Positions 27,396 through 35,425 of a stretch of 64,000 nucleotides of DNA are shown in pieces. The stretch is from Pontixanthobacter luteolus (lineage in GTDB: Bacteria > Pseudomonadota > Alphaproteobacteria > Sphingomonadales > Sphingomonadaceae). Position 1 is the stretch's first letter; every line of letters starts with the position of its first letter. Made by a program: the position numbers and the translations under genes. A model generated the notes under the pieces. The model was not told the origin of the DNA and ran no database searches. It worked only from the letters and a program-made list of their open reading frames with translations. The stretch covers positions 811,001 through 875,000 of the forward strand of contig NZ_WTYP01000002.1 of NCBI RefSeq assembly GCF_009828095.1, in the 5' to 3' direction.

Positions 27396-27851
27396 CTACG
27401 CGGCCTCGCTGCGGATTGAATGTGCTAGTGCCAGAGCTTCAAAGATGACGAGGCTTCTGGGCTGGTGATCATAATACTTGCGCTTGGCTGGCACGCGCGG
27501 TGCCAGGGCCGGATAGATCTCGGCCAAGGCAGCAGCCTCTTCGTACTTGTTGGCATAACGCTGCACGCGCGGCACCACGACATCGAGCACCTCATTGCGC
27601 TCGGCGGTGCGCGCCATGGCCCTGATCAAGCCAATCGTTGCCGGTGCCTTCTGGCAGCTCGGCGCGATCTGCTCGGTCAGAACGACATCGGGCCGATAGC
27701 GATTGATCAACTCTTGCGTATAGCCAGCTGCCGCCACGGTGCTTAAGGCGCCGGTTTCGGAGGCCACCCAGTCCTTTAGCTGTCCCTCGATCAGGAACAC
27801 CATCCCGATCCGGTCAGAGATCGCTGCCAGCGACAACACCTTAGCTGTCAT
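27396..27851 (-). CDS. RuvC/RNase H-like fold protein (tentative)
   Basis: 151 residues from ATG 27851, which overlaps the upstream XRE gene by 11 bases; the longer frame to 28112 would be antisense-like and is rejected. The start TAKVLSLAAISDRIGMVFLI followed by EGQLKDW, then INRYRPDVVLTEQI and TIGLIRAMARTA, has the strand order of an RNase H-like nuclease fold (RuvC type), but I cannot identify all the acidic residues. It is probably in an operon with the XRE regulator. Treat the function as inference. Confidence 0.6.
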   Translation of the reverse strand: MTAKVLSLAAISDRIGMVFLIEGQLKDWVASETGALSTVAAAGYTQELINRYRPDVVLTEQIAPSCQKAPATIGLIRAMARTAERNEVLDVVVPRVQRYANKYEEAAALAEIYPALAPRVPAKRKYYDHQPRSLVIFEALALAHSIRSEAA

Positions 27852-28191
27852 GGCCCGTTCCATTATTGGCCAGTAAGCGGCGTTCCAGACGCTGCAGATT
27901 TGCTTTGCGATTGGTAGCAAGAGCCGTCTCCGCGCATTTGTCGGGCAGACTAGGCAGATTGCTGCGCACACGTTCGCGGGCGTCTTCGATGACTTCTGCA
28001 AACAGGCCTTCAAAGCTCCTCCCGAACACCAGCGAGAGGGCGCAGATTTGCTCCAGGGTTGGTAAGTGCTCACCCTTCTCAAGGGCGACGATATTGGATT
28101 GATGGCTTTCAATTAGGTGGGCCACATCACATTGGGTGAAGCCCGATTTTCGACGTGCCAAACGCAAGTCGAATCCAAACTGTTTTGACAT
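27841..28191 (-). CDS. XRE-family HTH regulator
   Basis: 116 residues. The N-terminal cro/C1-type helix-turn-helix is plain: LRLARRKSGFTQCDVAHLIE, SHQSNIVALEKGEHLPTLEQ and ICALSLVFGRSF. The C-terminal 45 residues are basic and helical. It likely controls its own operon with the RuvC-like gene and may control the inverted-repeat region directly upstream. The stop lies inside the start region of the next gene. Confidence 0.88.
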   Translation of the reverse strand: MSKQFGFDLRLARRKSGFTQCDVAHLIESHQSNIVALEKGEHLPTLEQICALSLVFGRSFEGLFAEVIEDARERVRSNLPSLPDKCAETALATNRKANLQRLERRLLANNGTGHDS

Positions 28192-28260
28192 GATATGTAT
28201 ATGTTAAATTGCTAATTCCTCTCCATTTTACCTGAGAGGATCGCAGCCACTAGTTGCCGG

Positions 28261-28413
28261 ATTATCGGGATTTCCGATAATTGACCCCAGCGCGCTATGA
28301 CCAAACTAGCGAGCGGAAAGGTGAAACCTTTCCGCAAGCTGCTCATAGCGCGCTGGTGACATTACCAACCGTGTCTCTTGCGAGAACAGGATATCGCGCA
28401 CCGCGATATCCTG
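28261..28413. repeat. Cluster of three hairpins upstream of the ATPase gene
   Basis: Three palindromes follow each other. ATTATCGG/CCGATAAT is at 28261-28281. A 14-bp perfect arm pair CCAGCGCGCTATGA/TCATAGCGCGCTGG at 28287-28300 and 28343-28356 encloses a smaller hairpin GCGGAAAGG/CCTTTCCGC at 28313-28321 and 28327-28335. A 12-bp pair CAGGATATCGCG/CGCGATATCCTG is at 28387-28398 and 28402-28413. Such density is typical of origins, recombination sites or regulator targets and not of a simple promoter. Confidence 0.88.
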
Positions 28414-28489
28414 CCTAGTTGCCGCCAAATTTGCGCCCCCGATATTCCGGCAACTAGGCTCCAGCCTGCAGGCATCGCAGACTGAACGC

Positions 28490-29662
28490 ATGGACCAGTC
28501 ACCCGCATATCTCAGGCTCGGCAATGCCTATCATCGCCATGGCGACAGGCCTTTTGCCATCAAGACAGGCGACCGAATGCACTCGCTCTACCTTGTCGGG
28601 CAGACCGGGACCGGCAAATCGACTTTGCTACTCAATATCGCTCTCCAGGACGCAAAGGCGGGACATGGGTTTTGCCTGATCGATCCGCATGGAGATCTTG
28701 CGTCATCGCTCTCTCGGCAACTCGGCCAAAAGCACATCTATTGGGATATCGCAGACCCTATCTCGCCTTACGGATACAACCCGCTCACGCGTGTCTCTGC
28801 GCCACTGCGACCCTTGATCGCCTCTGGCCTTATCGACGCGCTCAAAAAGCAATGGTCCGATGCCTGGGGGCCGCGAATGGAGCATTTGCTACGTCATGCA
28901 ATCCTGGCCTTGCTTGAACAGGATCGCGCGGACCTTTCGGACATCATCCGGCTCTATATCGATAGTGATTTTCGCAAAGGTGTGGTGGCCAATGTCCGCG
29001 ATCCCCAGGTCAATCAGTTCTGGACCCGCGAATATGCCCGCATGAATTACCGAACAGCATTCGACGGTGTCGCGCCGATCGCGAACAAACTCGGCGCTTT
29101 GCTCGCCAGCCCGCAATTTCGCCGGGCGCTGTGCGAGCCAAAAGAGCCCCTCCGTTTCCGCGCGCTGATGGACGAAGGCGGCATTCTTATAATCAATCTC
29201 GCCAAGGGCCGCCTGGGGACAGACAATGCCAACGTCATGGGCGGTTTGATCGTCTCCAGCATCATGAATGCCGCCTTCTCACGCAGCACGATACCCGAGA
29301 ACGAGCGCCGCCCCTTCTTCTTGGCGGTCGATGAATTCCACAATTTCACCAGCCAGAGCTTCGCTGACATGCTGCCTGAATCGCGCAAGTACGGTCTCTC
29401 GCTCACGCTGGCGCACCAACACCTATTGCAGCTTGATCCGCACGTGATGGAAGCGATCTTCGGAAATATCGGAAGCGTGCTGGCCTTTCGAATGGGAGCG
29501 ATGGACGCCCCTGCATTCTGCCGCCAGTTGGGCGACCTGGAGCCGCAGAACCTCATTCGCTTGCCTAACCACCATCTGTGGGTTCAGCTGATGATTGATG
29601 GCCGGAAGTCGTCAGCCTTTTCGGCAGCCACTTTCCCTCTAAGCAAATCGGCTCAGCGATAA
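28490..29662 (+). CDS. TraD/HerA-like ATPase, short form
   Basis: 390 residues. Walker A GQTGTGKST is at 37-45, DPHGDLASSL follows, and Walker B FFLAVDEFHNF then SLTLAHQHLLQL come late, the pattern of coupling-protein and HerA ATPases (type IV secretion DNA-binding domain). It has no membrane segment and no long extra domains, unlike the 748-residue paralogue in the same island. It lies inside a pair of 18-bp inverted repeats with a hairpin-rich leader, and its stop lies inside the right repeat. Confidence 0.85.
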   Translation: MDQSPAYLRLGNAYHRHGDRPFAIKTGDRMHSLYLVGQTGTGKSTLLLNIALQDAKAGHGFCLIDPHGDLASSLSRQLGQKHIYWDIADPISPYGYNPLTRVSAPLRPLIASGLIDALKKQWSDAWGPRMEHLLRHAILALLEQDRADLSDIIRLYIDSDFRKGVVANVRDPQVNQFWTREYARMNYRTAFDGVAPIANKLGALLASPQFRRALCEPKEPLRFRALMDEGGILIINLAKGRLGTDNANVMGGLIVSSIMNAAFSRSTIPENERRPFFLAVDEFHNFTSQSFADMLPESRKYGLSLTLAHQHLLQLDPHVMEAIFGNIGSVLAFRMGAMDAPAFCRQLGDLEPQNLIRLPNHHLWVQLMIDGRKSSAFSAATFPLSKSAQR

Positions 29663-29705
29663 TCCGGCAACTAGGCCGCACTCATACACGCCGTAAAATA
29701 CGAGT

Positions 29706-29855
29706 ATGAATGAGCGAGATCACCTCGAAGAGTACTTCCAGCTTTGTAAGCGTATTTACGAGCAGCGAATGCGCGATGGCACTTGGCCGTGGACAGACGA
29801 TTCGACGGATCATGAGGATATGGTAGATTCGGGGAGTAAACCCGATGAAATATGA
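29706..29855 (+). CDS. Short acidic protein translationally coupled to the serine recombinase
   Basis: A 49-residue frame starting MNERDHLEEYFQLCKRIYEQ and ending in SKPDEI. Its stop is shared with the recombinase start (ATGA at 29852-29855), the usual sign of coupled translation. It has a helical charged N-terminus and a tryptophan pair (TWPWTDD). Similar short frames precede recombinase genes elsewhere in my recollection, so I think it is real and perhaps a recombination directionality factor, but this is not shown. Confidence 0.6.
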   Translation: MNERDHLEEYFQLCKRIYEQRMRDGTWPWTDDSTDHEDMVDSGSKPDEI

Positions 29856-31420
29856 AAAGGTGCTACGCCTACATTCGCGTCTCGACCGTCAAGCAAGGCG
29901 ACGGCGTTTCGCTCGAAGCTCAGAAGGAAGCAATCGAGCTTTTTGCGTGTCAGAATGACATAGCCATAAGCGAGTGGTTCGAGGAGAAGATCACTGCCGC
30001 GAAAAAGGGGCGTCCAGTCTTCAATCGAATGATTGCCCAGCTTCGCAAACGCAAAGCCGATGGCCTTGTCATTTACAAAATCGACCGCTCCGCCAGAAAC
30101 CTCGCCGACTGGGCTCGCATCGGTGAACTGGCGGATCTTGGCATCGACATCCATTTTGCAACTGAAAGCCTGGACTTCCGTTCTCGCGGCGGTCGTTTGG
30201 CTGCTGATGTTCAAGCGGTGGTGGCGGCGGATTACGTCCGTAACCTTAGGGAAGAATGCATCAAGGGCATCAACGGTCGGCTGAAGCAGGGCCTCTACCC
30301 ATTCAAGGCACCCATCGGATATCTCGACAACGGAGGCGGCAAGCCCAAAACGCCCGATCCAGAACGCGCGCCTCTGATTCGTCGTGCATTCGAGCGCTAT
30401 GCAACCGGCCAATACTCTCAGCGCGCAGTCCTGGCGGACGTGACGGCCCGGGGGCTCCGCAAAGGTGACGGATCACTGTTCAGGCCGCAAAATCTCGAAC
30501 TGATCCTCGGCAATCCGTTCTATTGCGGCATGATCCGCATCAAGAAGACCGGCAGCACCTATCGCGGCTGTCATGAGCCACTAATTCCCGTCTCCATTTT
30601 CGAGCGTGTTCAAGACGTGAAAGCTGGGAAAGCCCTCAAGAAAGTCACCCGGCACAATCATACCTACCGTCTCCTTTTTCGATGCAAGCTCTGTGCAGGC
30701 CCGATGGTGCCTGAGCGCCAAAAGGGTCATGCCTACTATCGCTGTCATTCAAAGGACTGCCGAACGAAGTCCGTGCGGGAGGAAGCAATTGAAGCAGCGG
30801 TCACCGAATGCCTTCAGGCTGCGCAACTCAGTGAAGACGAGGCCGCAAACATCAAGAAGAAGTTTGACGATTGGTTCCGGCAAACGGCAGGCAGTGACCC
30901 GACCCCGATGATCCAGGCTCGGCGGCAAGAGATTGCGGGAAAATTGGACAGACTAACCGATGCGCTTATCGATCGCTTGATCGACCAAGAGACCTTTCAG
31001 GAGCGTAAGAAAAGTCTACTTTTCGATGATGCCGGATTGATCGACCAGGCCCAAGAATGGGCGCGAAACTGTGCAAATCCGCAAGGGTTCATGGAATTCC
31101 TCGAACTGACAAAAAGCCTTGTTTCAACCTACGAAATGGCTGCTCCGCCTGAAAGACGTACGATTGTCGAAATGACGACTTCGAACCGGACCGTGAATGG
31201 AAAAAACGTAGTGTTAGAGCCGTCAAAATGGCTCATGGACCTGCGTCATAACGCTGTTGTCCTGTTTGGTGGACCACATCGGGGTGCAGGTCGAACCGGT
31301 GGGGCTAACTACAACAATATTTCCGAGGTGTTTTGTTCAGCGCAGATTTCGGCGCTTGAAAAAATATCTCGAAAGTTCGTTACTTCGAATCTCAAAGAAC
31401 CACATGGGCACACCCTGTGA
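29852..31420 (+). CDS. Large serine recombinase
   Basis: 522 residues. The N-terminal resolvase domain has YAYIRVSTVKQGDGVSLE (catalytic Ser11) and KADGLVIYKIDRSARN. A recombinase domain follows (GYLDNGG...), then a zinc ribbon (FRCKLCAGPM and YRCHSKDC), then the C-terminal coiled coil. This is the full layout of phage-type large serine integrases. The 250 bp after it contain no gene and may hold an attachment site. It probably marks a second, separate insertion event inside the tRNA-Leu island. Confidence 0.92.
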   Translation: MKRCYAYIRVSTVKQGDGVSLEAQKEAIELFACQNDIAISEWFEEKITAAKKGRPVFNRMIAQLRKRKADGLVIYKIDRSARNLADWARIGELADLGIDIHFATESLDFRSRGGRLAADVQAVVAADYVRNLREECIKGINGRLKQGLYPFKAPIGYLDNGGGKPKTPDPERAPLIRRAFERYATGQYSQRAVLADVTARGLRKGDGSLFRPQNLELILGNPFYCGMIRIKKTGSTYRGCHEPLIPVSIFERVQDVKAGKALKKVTRHNHTYRLLFRCKLCAGPMVPERQKGHAYYRCHSKDCRTKSVREEAIEAAVTECLQAAQLSEDEAANIKKKFDDWFRQTAGSDPTPMIQARRQEIAGKLDRLTDALIDRLIDQETFQERKKSLLFDDAGLIDQAQEWARNCANPQGFMEFLELTKSLVSTYEMAAPPERRTIVEMTTSNRTVNGKNVVLEPSKWLMDLRHNAVVLFGGPHRGAGRTGGANYNNISEVFCSAQISALEKISRKFVTSNLKEPHGHTL

Positions 31421-31673
31421 TGAGCCATCTCGAGACAGAGATCGAACCCTAAGAATGATCTTCAAAATGTTTAATGGAGAATGCGGTGAAATCCCAAGTC
31501 CTATGAGCTACGAGGCGGAATGCCATCTAGCGAGCTTCCGCGACCATCGCTACCATTCTTGACACATGGACAGTTCCAAGTGTTGCTGAAGTCTTTCATT
31601 TTGTACATAGAAAGATGCTAAGTTTCGAAGGTCAATTGCTAGCCTTGCAGGGTGATGCAAGGGGGGGGGCTGA
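31421..31673. other. Gap between serine recombinase and aaRS-like operon, with G9 tract
   Basis: About 250 bp without a convincing gene; it may contain a recombinase site and must contain the promoter of the next operon. A run of nine G at 31661-31669 lies 4 bases before the ATG 31674, so it covers the Shine-Dalgarno region. Confidence 0.6.
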
Positions 31674-32768
31674 ATGTCGCGGACTTTAAACCTCGTGTCT
31701 GAAGTGAAGAATGCCATCCGCTCCGACTTGCGCAATAATCTATCCGTTGATCTATCCTGTATTGCCACGAAGAGAGACAAATATCGTCGAAACAACGTCA
31801 CTAGCGTGAGGCTTGAAGTAACGGATGAGACTGGTGATGGCGTTGCTGTTTTCCGAGAAAACCAATGTCAACCTATTGACTGGGAGCAAGTTGTATCGAT
31901 CCGCGCCGGTGATCCAATTAGATTGAAGGGGTTCGTGGATTACAAAACCAAGGGCTCCGACATTCTAGGGCAGACCGTTCGAAAGGTTACTGCCTCCAAC
32001 ATGGGGCCCGCACTCAAGGACGCAGTCTCTTCGGCAACACAGCTTTACGTCGCTCGGATCAAGGCCGAATTGGCGAAGTCACTGCGGGAAGATGATTTCA
32101 CCGAAATTGACACGCGCTTGATTTCAAGTGCGCCGCCGCCTGAGGGCAGTGTCTACCCATTGAAGGTTCACTACGATGGCTATGGTGGAAGATTTCACAT
32201 TGCGTCGACGCCCGTGCCGCAGCTCATACGCTTTGCATCCCGCACATCATTCGGCCGGCTATTTGCGATTTCCAGATCTTTCACGCAGACCTATCGCGAC
32301 CCTGTCGCCAGTGTCGAATCCGTTATCATTAGCGTGTTCGAACGCAGTGCTTCTCTCGAAGACCTTCTGTATCGAATAAATCAGAGAATCTGTGCTGTAT
32401 TGGCAATTCATGCTCCCAATGAACTTCCCGAGCGGTTCAATATCCCACCAGCGCCCAAGCGGTTTCAGGATCTAAGCGAGGCGGAGAAGGCGGTCACAGA
32501 GCCCGAAATCCAGCTTTTCACAGAACAGGATGATGCTCCGGGCGAGATCGGGAGATTATGTTGGCCAAGCAAGGTTGAGGAGGTGGGGCACTTCAGCGAA
32601 TACGTCCTGGCCGAAGGCTTTGGGATAGGTGACTCATCCGATCCAGCTTTTTCGGTGGCAAGCATCAATGTGGACCGTGTCTTCAATTTGCTTTTTGACG
32701 ATGCCGAGATCCGGCGGATACCGGATCTAACCATCTCACAGGGGCGGGATAACATGGCCAATGAGTAG
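31674..32768 (+). CDS. Degenerate class II aminoacyl-tRNA-synthetase-like protein (Asp/Asn/Lys type)
   Basis: 364 residues. An N-terminal OB-fold-like beta segment spans about 40-108 (VTSVRLEVTDETGDGVAVF, AGDPIRLKGFVDYKT). A catalytic-core-like part follows in class IIb order: DDFTEIDTRLISSAPPPEG (about 140-158, like the GFTEVxTPxL motif), FHIASTPVPQLIRFA (like the QSPQL strand), then FAISRSFTQTYRD (198-209) where motif 2 should be, and SINVDRVFNLLFDDAEIRRI (330-349), which matches motif 3 with Arg335 kept. In motif 2 the ATP-binding FRxE is FTQT, and the glycines of motif 3 are lost. So it may bind an amino acid or aminoacyl adenylate without being a true tRNA synthetase. It shares 8 bases with the next gene. 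Confidence 0.7.
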   Translation: MSRTLNLVSEVKNAIRSDLRNNLSVDLSCIATKRDKYRRNNVTSVRLEVTDETGDGVAVFRENQCQPIDWEQVVSIRAGDPIRLKGFVDYKTKGSDILGQTVRKVTASNMGPALKDAVSSATQLYVARIKAELAKSLREDDFTEIDTRLISSAPPPEGSVYPLKVHYDGYGGRFHIASTPVPQLIRFASRTSFGRLFAISRSFTQTYRDPVASVESVIISVFERSASLEDLLYRINQRICAVLAIHAPNELPERFNIPPAPKRFQDLSEAEKAVTEPEIQLFTEQDDAPGEIGRLCWPSKVEEVGHFSEYVLAEGFGIGDSSDPAFSVASINVDRVFNLLFDDAEIRRIPDLTISQGRDNMANE

Positions 32769-34092
32769 ATTTGAGAGGGCAATTGATGGCTGGCCTGTAG
32801 GACATACAATTTCTGCCGTTCGCGAGGAGAAATTTGATAGGAACCATGGTCTTTTCTTCGCGCCGATTCATTACGAACCAACCCCAATCGTTGTGGACCG
32901 AACGCGTGCACCGACGGTGGAGTGGGTTCGCAACAGTTTTCATGGGATGGTCCGAGAGGAATTCCAGGATGGGGACGCTGTCTCAATTTCATCCGCACCA
33001 CCACCAATGGCAACCACGGAAGTGTCGGATCTAGATCTGGTGTCACTTGGCGAGGTTATCAGGGACAATGCCGAGCAGGAGCTGATTTATAATGAAAAAT
33101 TCGCTGCGATCCTCGCAAAGAGAGATCCGAAGGATTTGGAAGGTAGGCTCAGGGACCTGCTCGAAAATCCCACGATCGGGAACCAGAAGAATCGAGGCTA
33201 TCTCCGAGATGGTGATCTGAAATTTCTATTTTCAAGGATGGATGTTGGAGTTCGCCTAACATTCCCGGGACTACCGTTTCGAGATCAAAACCCTCTACGC
33301 GCTGAGGGTGGCCCTGAGCTCGTAACTCTTGCAGAGGTCTATTATTTGGTCCGCTTGCACTGCACAGCTTTGGCGATCTACCAAGTCTTGCCTACCGGGG
33401 CGGATATCCTAATTCTATCAGATGGTTCTTTCTTCGCAGAGCCACTTGGCGTCCCGGAGGAGCCAGTACGCCAGTATCTTGATGGCATAAGGAGGATACG
33501 GAATTCCCTTAATCTCACTGGAACGATCCAGATTGTCGAATTGAGACGGATAGTCGAGATTTGGGACGCAGGAACGGGTGCATTCGAAAAAACTGTAGAG
33601 ATGATTGAACGGGAAATTTACAAGTTTGCGCACCCGGACGATGAAAATTATGCAACCTTTCAATCGTTAGCAATTGGGTTTCGCCGAAACTTGAACTCTA
33701 AAGACTTCTCGGCGTCGCCAGACGACTTGGCTCTTTGGATATCCGACCCAAAATCCGACATTGTTGGTGGGGGCTTCCCTTCAAGGGATGAGATAGTTTC
33801 TCGTTGTGCAAGATATGCTGCCTTGAATCTCGCTTTGAAATGGCATGACGTTATCGGCCAAGTTCTGCCGACTGCTGTGAGAGCGACGGTACACCCAAAG
33901 GAGGGGCAGATCGGCTTACCCTCGGTTGGCAGTTGCTTGCCTTGGAATGGTGTTCCAATCGTGAGGGAAGGCCGAATGGAGTGGGACAAGATTGAGGTGC
34001 ATTCGCTGAGTGTCGCCGCCAGCCGTAACTATGAGCTTGCTCCAGTGTCATTTGGCGAGACTGTGCTATACTACAAGCGTTTAGAAGGTTAG
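32761..34092 (+). CDS. PvcA/Dit1 family (isonitrile-synthase-like) protein
   Basis: 443 residues. The central segment matches the DIT1/PvcA family: RLTFPGLPFRDQNPLRAEGG (about 165-184), EVYYLVRLHCTALAIYQVLP (about 192-211), GADILILSDGSFFAEPLGV (213-231, with the SDG motif at 220-222) and VRQYLDGIRRI. Family members turn the amino group of Tyr or Trp into an isonitrile using ribulose 5-phosphate, or make dityrosine precursors. The usual partner, a PvcB-type Fe/2-oxoglutarate oxygenase, is absent. In its place lie an aaRS-like protein, a Dabb protein and a GNAT enzyme. The N-terminal 140 residues are unlike the family as I know it. Confidence 0.7.
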   Translation: MSRFERAIDGWPVGHTISAVREEKFDRNHGLFFAPIHYEPTPIVVDRTRAPTVEWVRNSFHGMVREEFQDGDAVSISSAPPPMATTEVSDLDLVSLGEVIRDNAEQELIYNEKFAAILAKRDPKDLEGRLRDLLENPTIGNQKNRGYLRDGDLKFLFSRMDVGVRLTFPGLPFRDQNPLRAEGGPELVTLAEVYYLVRLHCTALAIYQVLPTGADILILSDGSFFAEPLGVPEEPVRQYLDGIRRIRNSLNLTGTIQIVELRRIVEIWDAGTGAFEKTVEMIEREIYKFAHPDDENYATFQSLAIGFRRNLNSKDFSASPDDLALWISDPKSDIVGGGFPSRDEIVSRCARYAALNLALKWHDVIGQVLPTAVRATVHPKEGQIGLPSVGSCLPWNGVPIVREGRMEWDKIEVHSLSVAASRNYELAPVSFGETVLYYKRLEG

Positions 34093-34096
34093 AAAC

Positions 34097-34393
34097 ATGC
34101 ATGTACACGTTGCGATTTTTAAGTGGAAGACTGGTACTACTACGGAGCAGATAAATGATGCTCTTGTACTTGTAAAACAGGTGAGAAGCCGTGTCCCAGA
34201 TATCGTAGATATTCTCTGTGGTGAGAATACTTCGAAGTGGGGGCAGGGCTTTTCTCATGCTGTTGTCGTTTTAGGGCGAACCGAAGAGGCGATTGCGGCA
34301 TATCGGGCGGATGAAGTGCACAAGGAAGCCGCGAGAGTGATCGATGCTATGGAGCTCGACGGAATAGGGGTCGATTTCATCGACTTTGAATGA
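34097..34393 (+). CDS. Dabb (stress-responsive A/B barrel) domain protein
   Basis: 98 residues: MHVHVAIFKWKTGTTTEQIN, then HAVVVLGRTEEAIAAYRADE and HKEAARVI, the layout of Dabb ferredoxin-like barrels. These are small dimeric proteins, some of which catalyse cyclisation or act on polyketide-like substrates. It starts 4 bases after the PvcA-like gene and overlaps the GNAT gene by four bases, so it is a fixed part of the operon. Confidence 0.85.
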   Translation: MHVHVAIFKWKTGTTTEQINDALVLVKQVRSRVPDIVDILCGENTSKWGQGFSHAVVVLGRTEEAIAAYRADEVHKEAARVIDAMELDGIGVDFIDFE

Positions 34394-34941
34394 GAATGGA
34401 AGAACCACTCGCTAAATTGCAGCAAGCGTTCCCGCTTGAAAGAATTCAAATTAGGGATGGTCTGTGCGTTCGACCGCTCGAGGATCAAGACTTCGCGGGC
34501 ATGGTGGAACTGTTAGCGGGTGACCCAGATATGTCTTGGTCGCGAAAGCCTTGGGGGCCCAGCAACATTCGCCACTTATTGGACCATAGGCTTAGTCACT
34601 ATTCGTTGTACGGGTTTGGCCCATATGCAGTGATGCTGGATGATAGATTTGTAGGCATGGCAGGCGCTCAGGTATTTGACCGAGAACGGCAGTCTGTTGA
34701 GCTCTTGGCATATATCTCAAAAGACCAATGGGGGCAGGGCCTGGCGAGCGAGGTGCTGTCATGGGCGACTGCACGGATCACGGACATGACAGACCAATCC
34801 TCGATATTTGCCACGACTCGGCCAGACAACGCGCGTGCGCACCGGATGGTTGAGCGTTTAGGCTTTAGGCAAACCGGACTCGATCAGGAGCACTATGGCC
34901 ACGAGGCTCTCACCTGGGAGATGGAGATTGAGCGTGATTGA
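34390..34941 (+). CDS. GNAT family N-acetyltransferase
   Basis: 183 residues. RPLEDQDFAGMVELLAGDPD starts the fold, YISKDQWGQGLASEVLSWA is the acetyl-CoA-binding motif (Q-x-x-G-x-A) and TTRPDNARAHRMVERLGFRQ the typical C-terminal part. It is of the RimJ/RimL type that acylates small amines or protein N-termini. Its start overlaps the Dabb stop (ATGA). In this operon it may modify an amino-acid-derived product or give self-protection. Confidence 0.88.
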   Translation: MRMEEPLAKLQQAFPLERIQIRDGLCVRPLEDQDFAGMVELLAGDPDMSWSRKPWGPSNIRHLLDHRLSHYSLYGFGPYAVMLDDRFVGMAGAQVFDRERQSVELLAYISKDQWGQGLASEVLSWATARITDMTDQSSIFATTRPDNARAHRMVERLGFRQTGLDQEHYGHEALTWEMEIERD

Positions 34942-35407
34942 GGTGTTTTTTAAAATTTTTGACTCCATCGCGCGGTTGATTTGCGCGCTTGTGGTGAACT
35001 TTGACAAGATTTCCAATCGTATCGAGAGCATCTCGCAAACTGAGGATAATAGGATCTCCTACTTCAGAGAACTTATCGATACGGTTCAAAGCAGAGTCTC
35101 GATATTAATTGGTCATGTATCGATCATGCTCGCAGTTCTAATTTTTGCCTACACCAGCTACTCTGACAAAGGAATTGGTGCCTATCTAATCCGCATCGAA
35201 ATCATTGCCTATCTGGTGATGACAGCGATTCTAATACGTTGTATTAGCGCCGTTTCAAAAGCGGGGTCTGAATCTCAATCTGACTATGAGAGTGAGTTGG
35301 TTGCTGAGGCCAAGTTAAGATACGGGTATTTCCGAGCGATGAGCTTCTACTCCATCGTTTTTACGTTCTTTCTCGTCTTCATTCTCATGCGTTACCCGCC
35401 CTCCTGA
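34934..35407 (+). CDS. Three-helix membrane protein, end of aaRS/PvcA operon
   Basis: 157 residues from GTG 34934, overlapping the GNAT gene by 8 bases. An amphipathic N-terminus (VIEVFFKIFDSIARLICALV) is followed by a charged region. Three membrane helices follow (VSIMLAVLIFAYT, IEIIAYLVMTAILIRCI, SFYSIVFTFFLVFILM), with a helical charged linker between the second and third. I recognise no family. It could export or sense the product of the operon, or be a membrane effector. Confidence 0.75.
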   Translation: MIEVFFKIFDSIARLICALVVNFDKISNRIESISQTEDNRISYFRELIDTVQSRVSILIGHVSIMLAVLIFAYTSYSDKGIGAYLIRIEIIAYLVMTAILIRCISAVSKAGSESQSDYESELVAEAKLRYGYFRAMSFYSIVFTFFLVFILMRYPPS

Positions 35408-35425
35408 AGGGGTGCATCCCATCAA

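Larger units (their letters stand above)
28250..29674. repeat. 18-bp inverted repeats bracketing a TraD-like ATPase gene
   Basis: Bases 28250-28267 (CTAGTTGCCGGATTATCG) and 29657-29674 (CGATAATCCGGCAACTAG) are perfect reverse complements, about 1.4 kb apart, and enclose the ATPase gene. The 10-11-bp core CTAGTTGCCG(G) also occurs at 28415-28424 and, reversed, at 28447-28457. This gives four copies around the gene. I see no clear target-site duplication outside them. Confidence 0.9.

Noticed and set aside
27852-28112. N-terminal extension of the RuvC-like protein
   Set aside because: This part is the out-of-frame reading of the XRE gene, whose helix-turn-helix is clear in its own frame.
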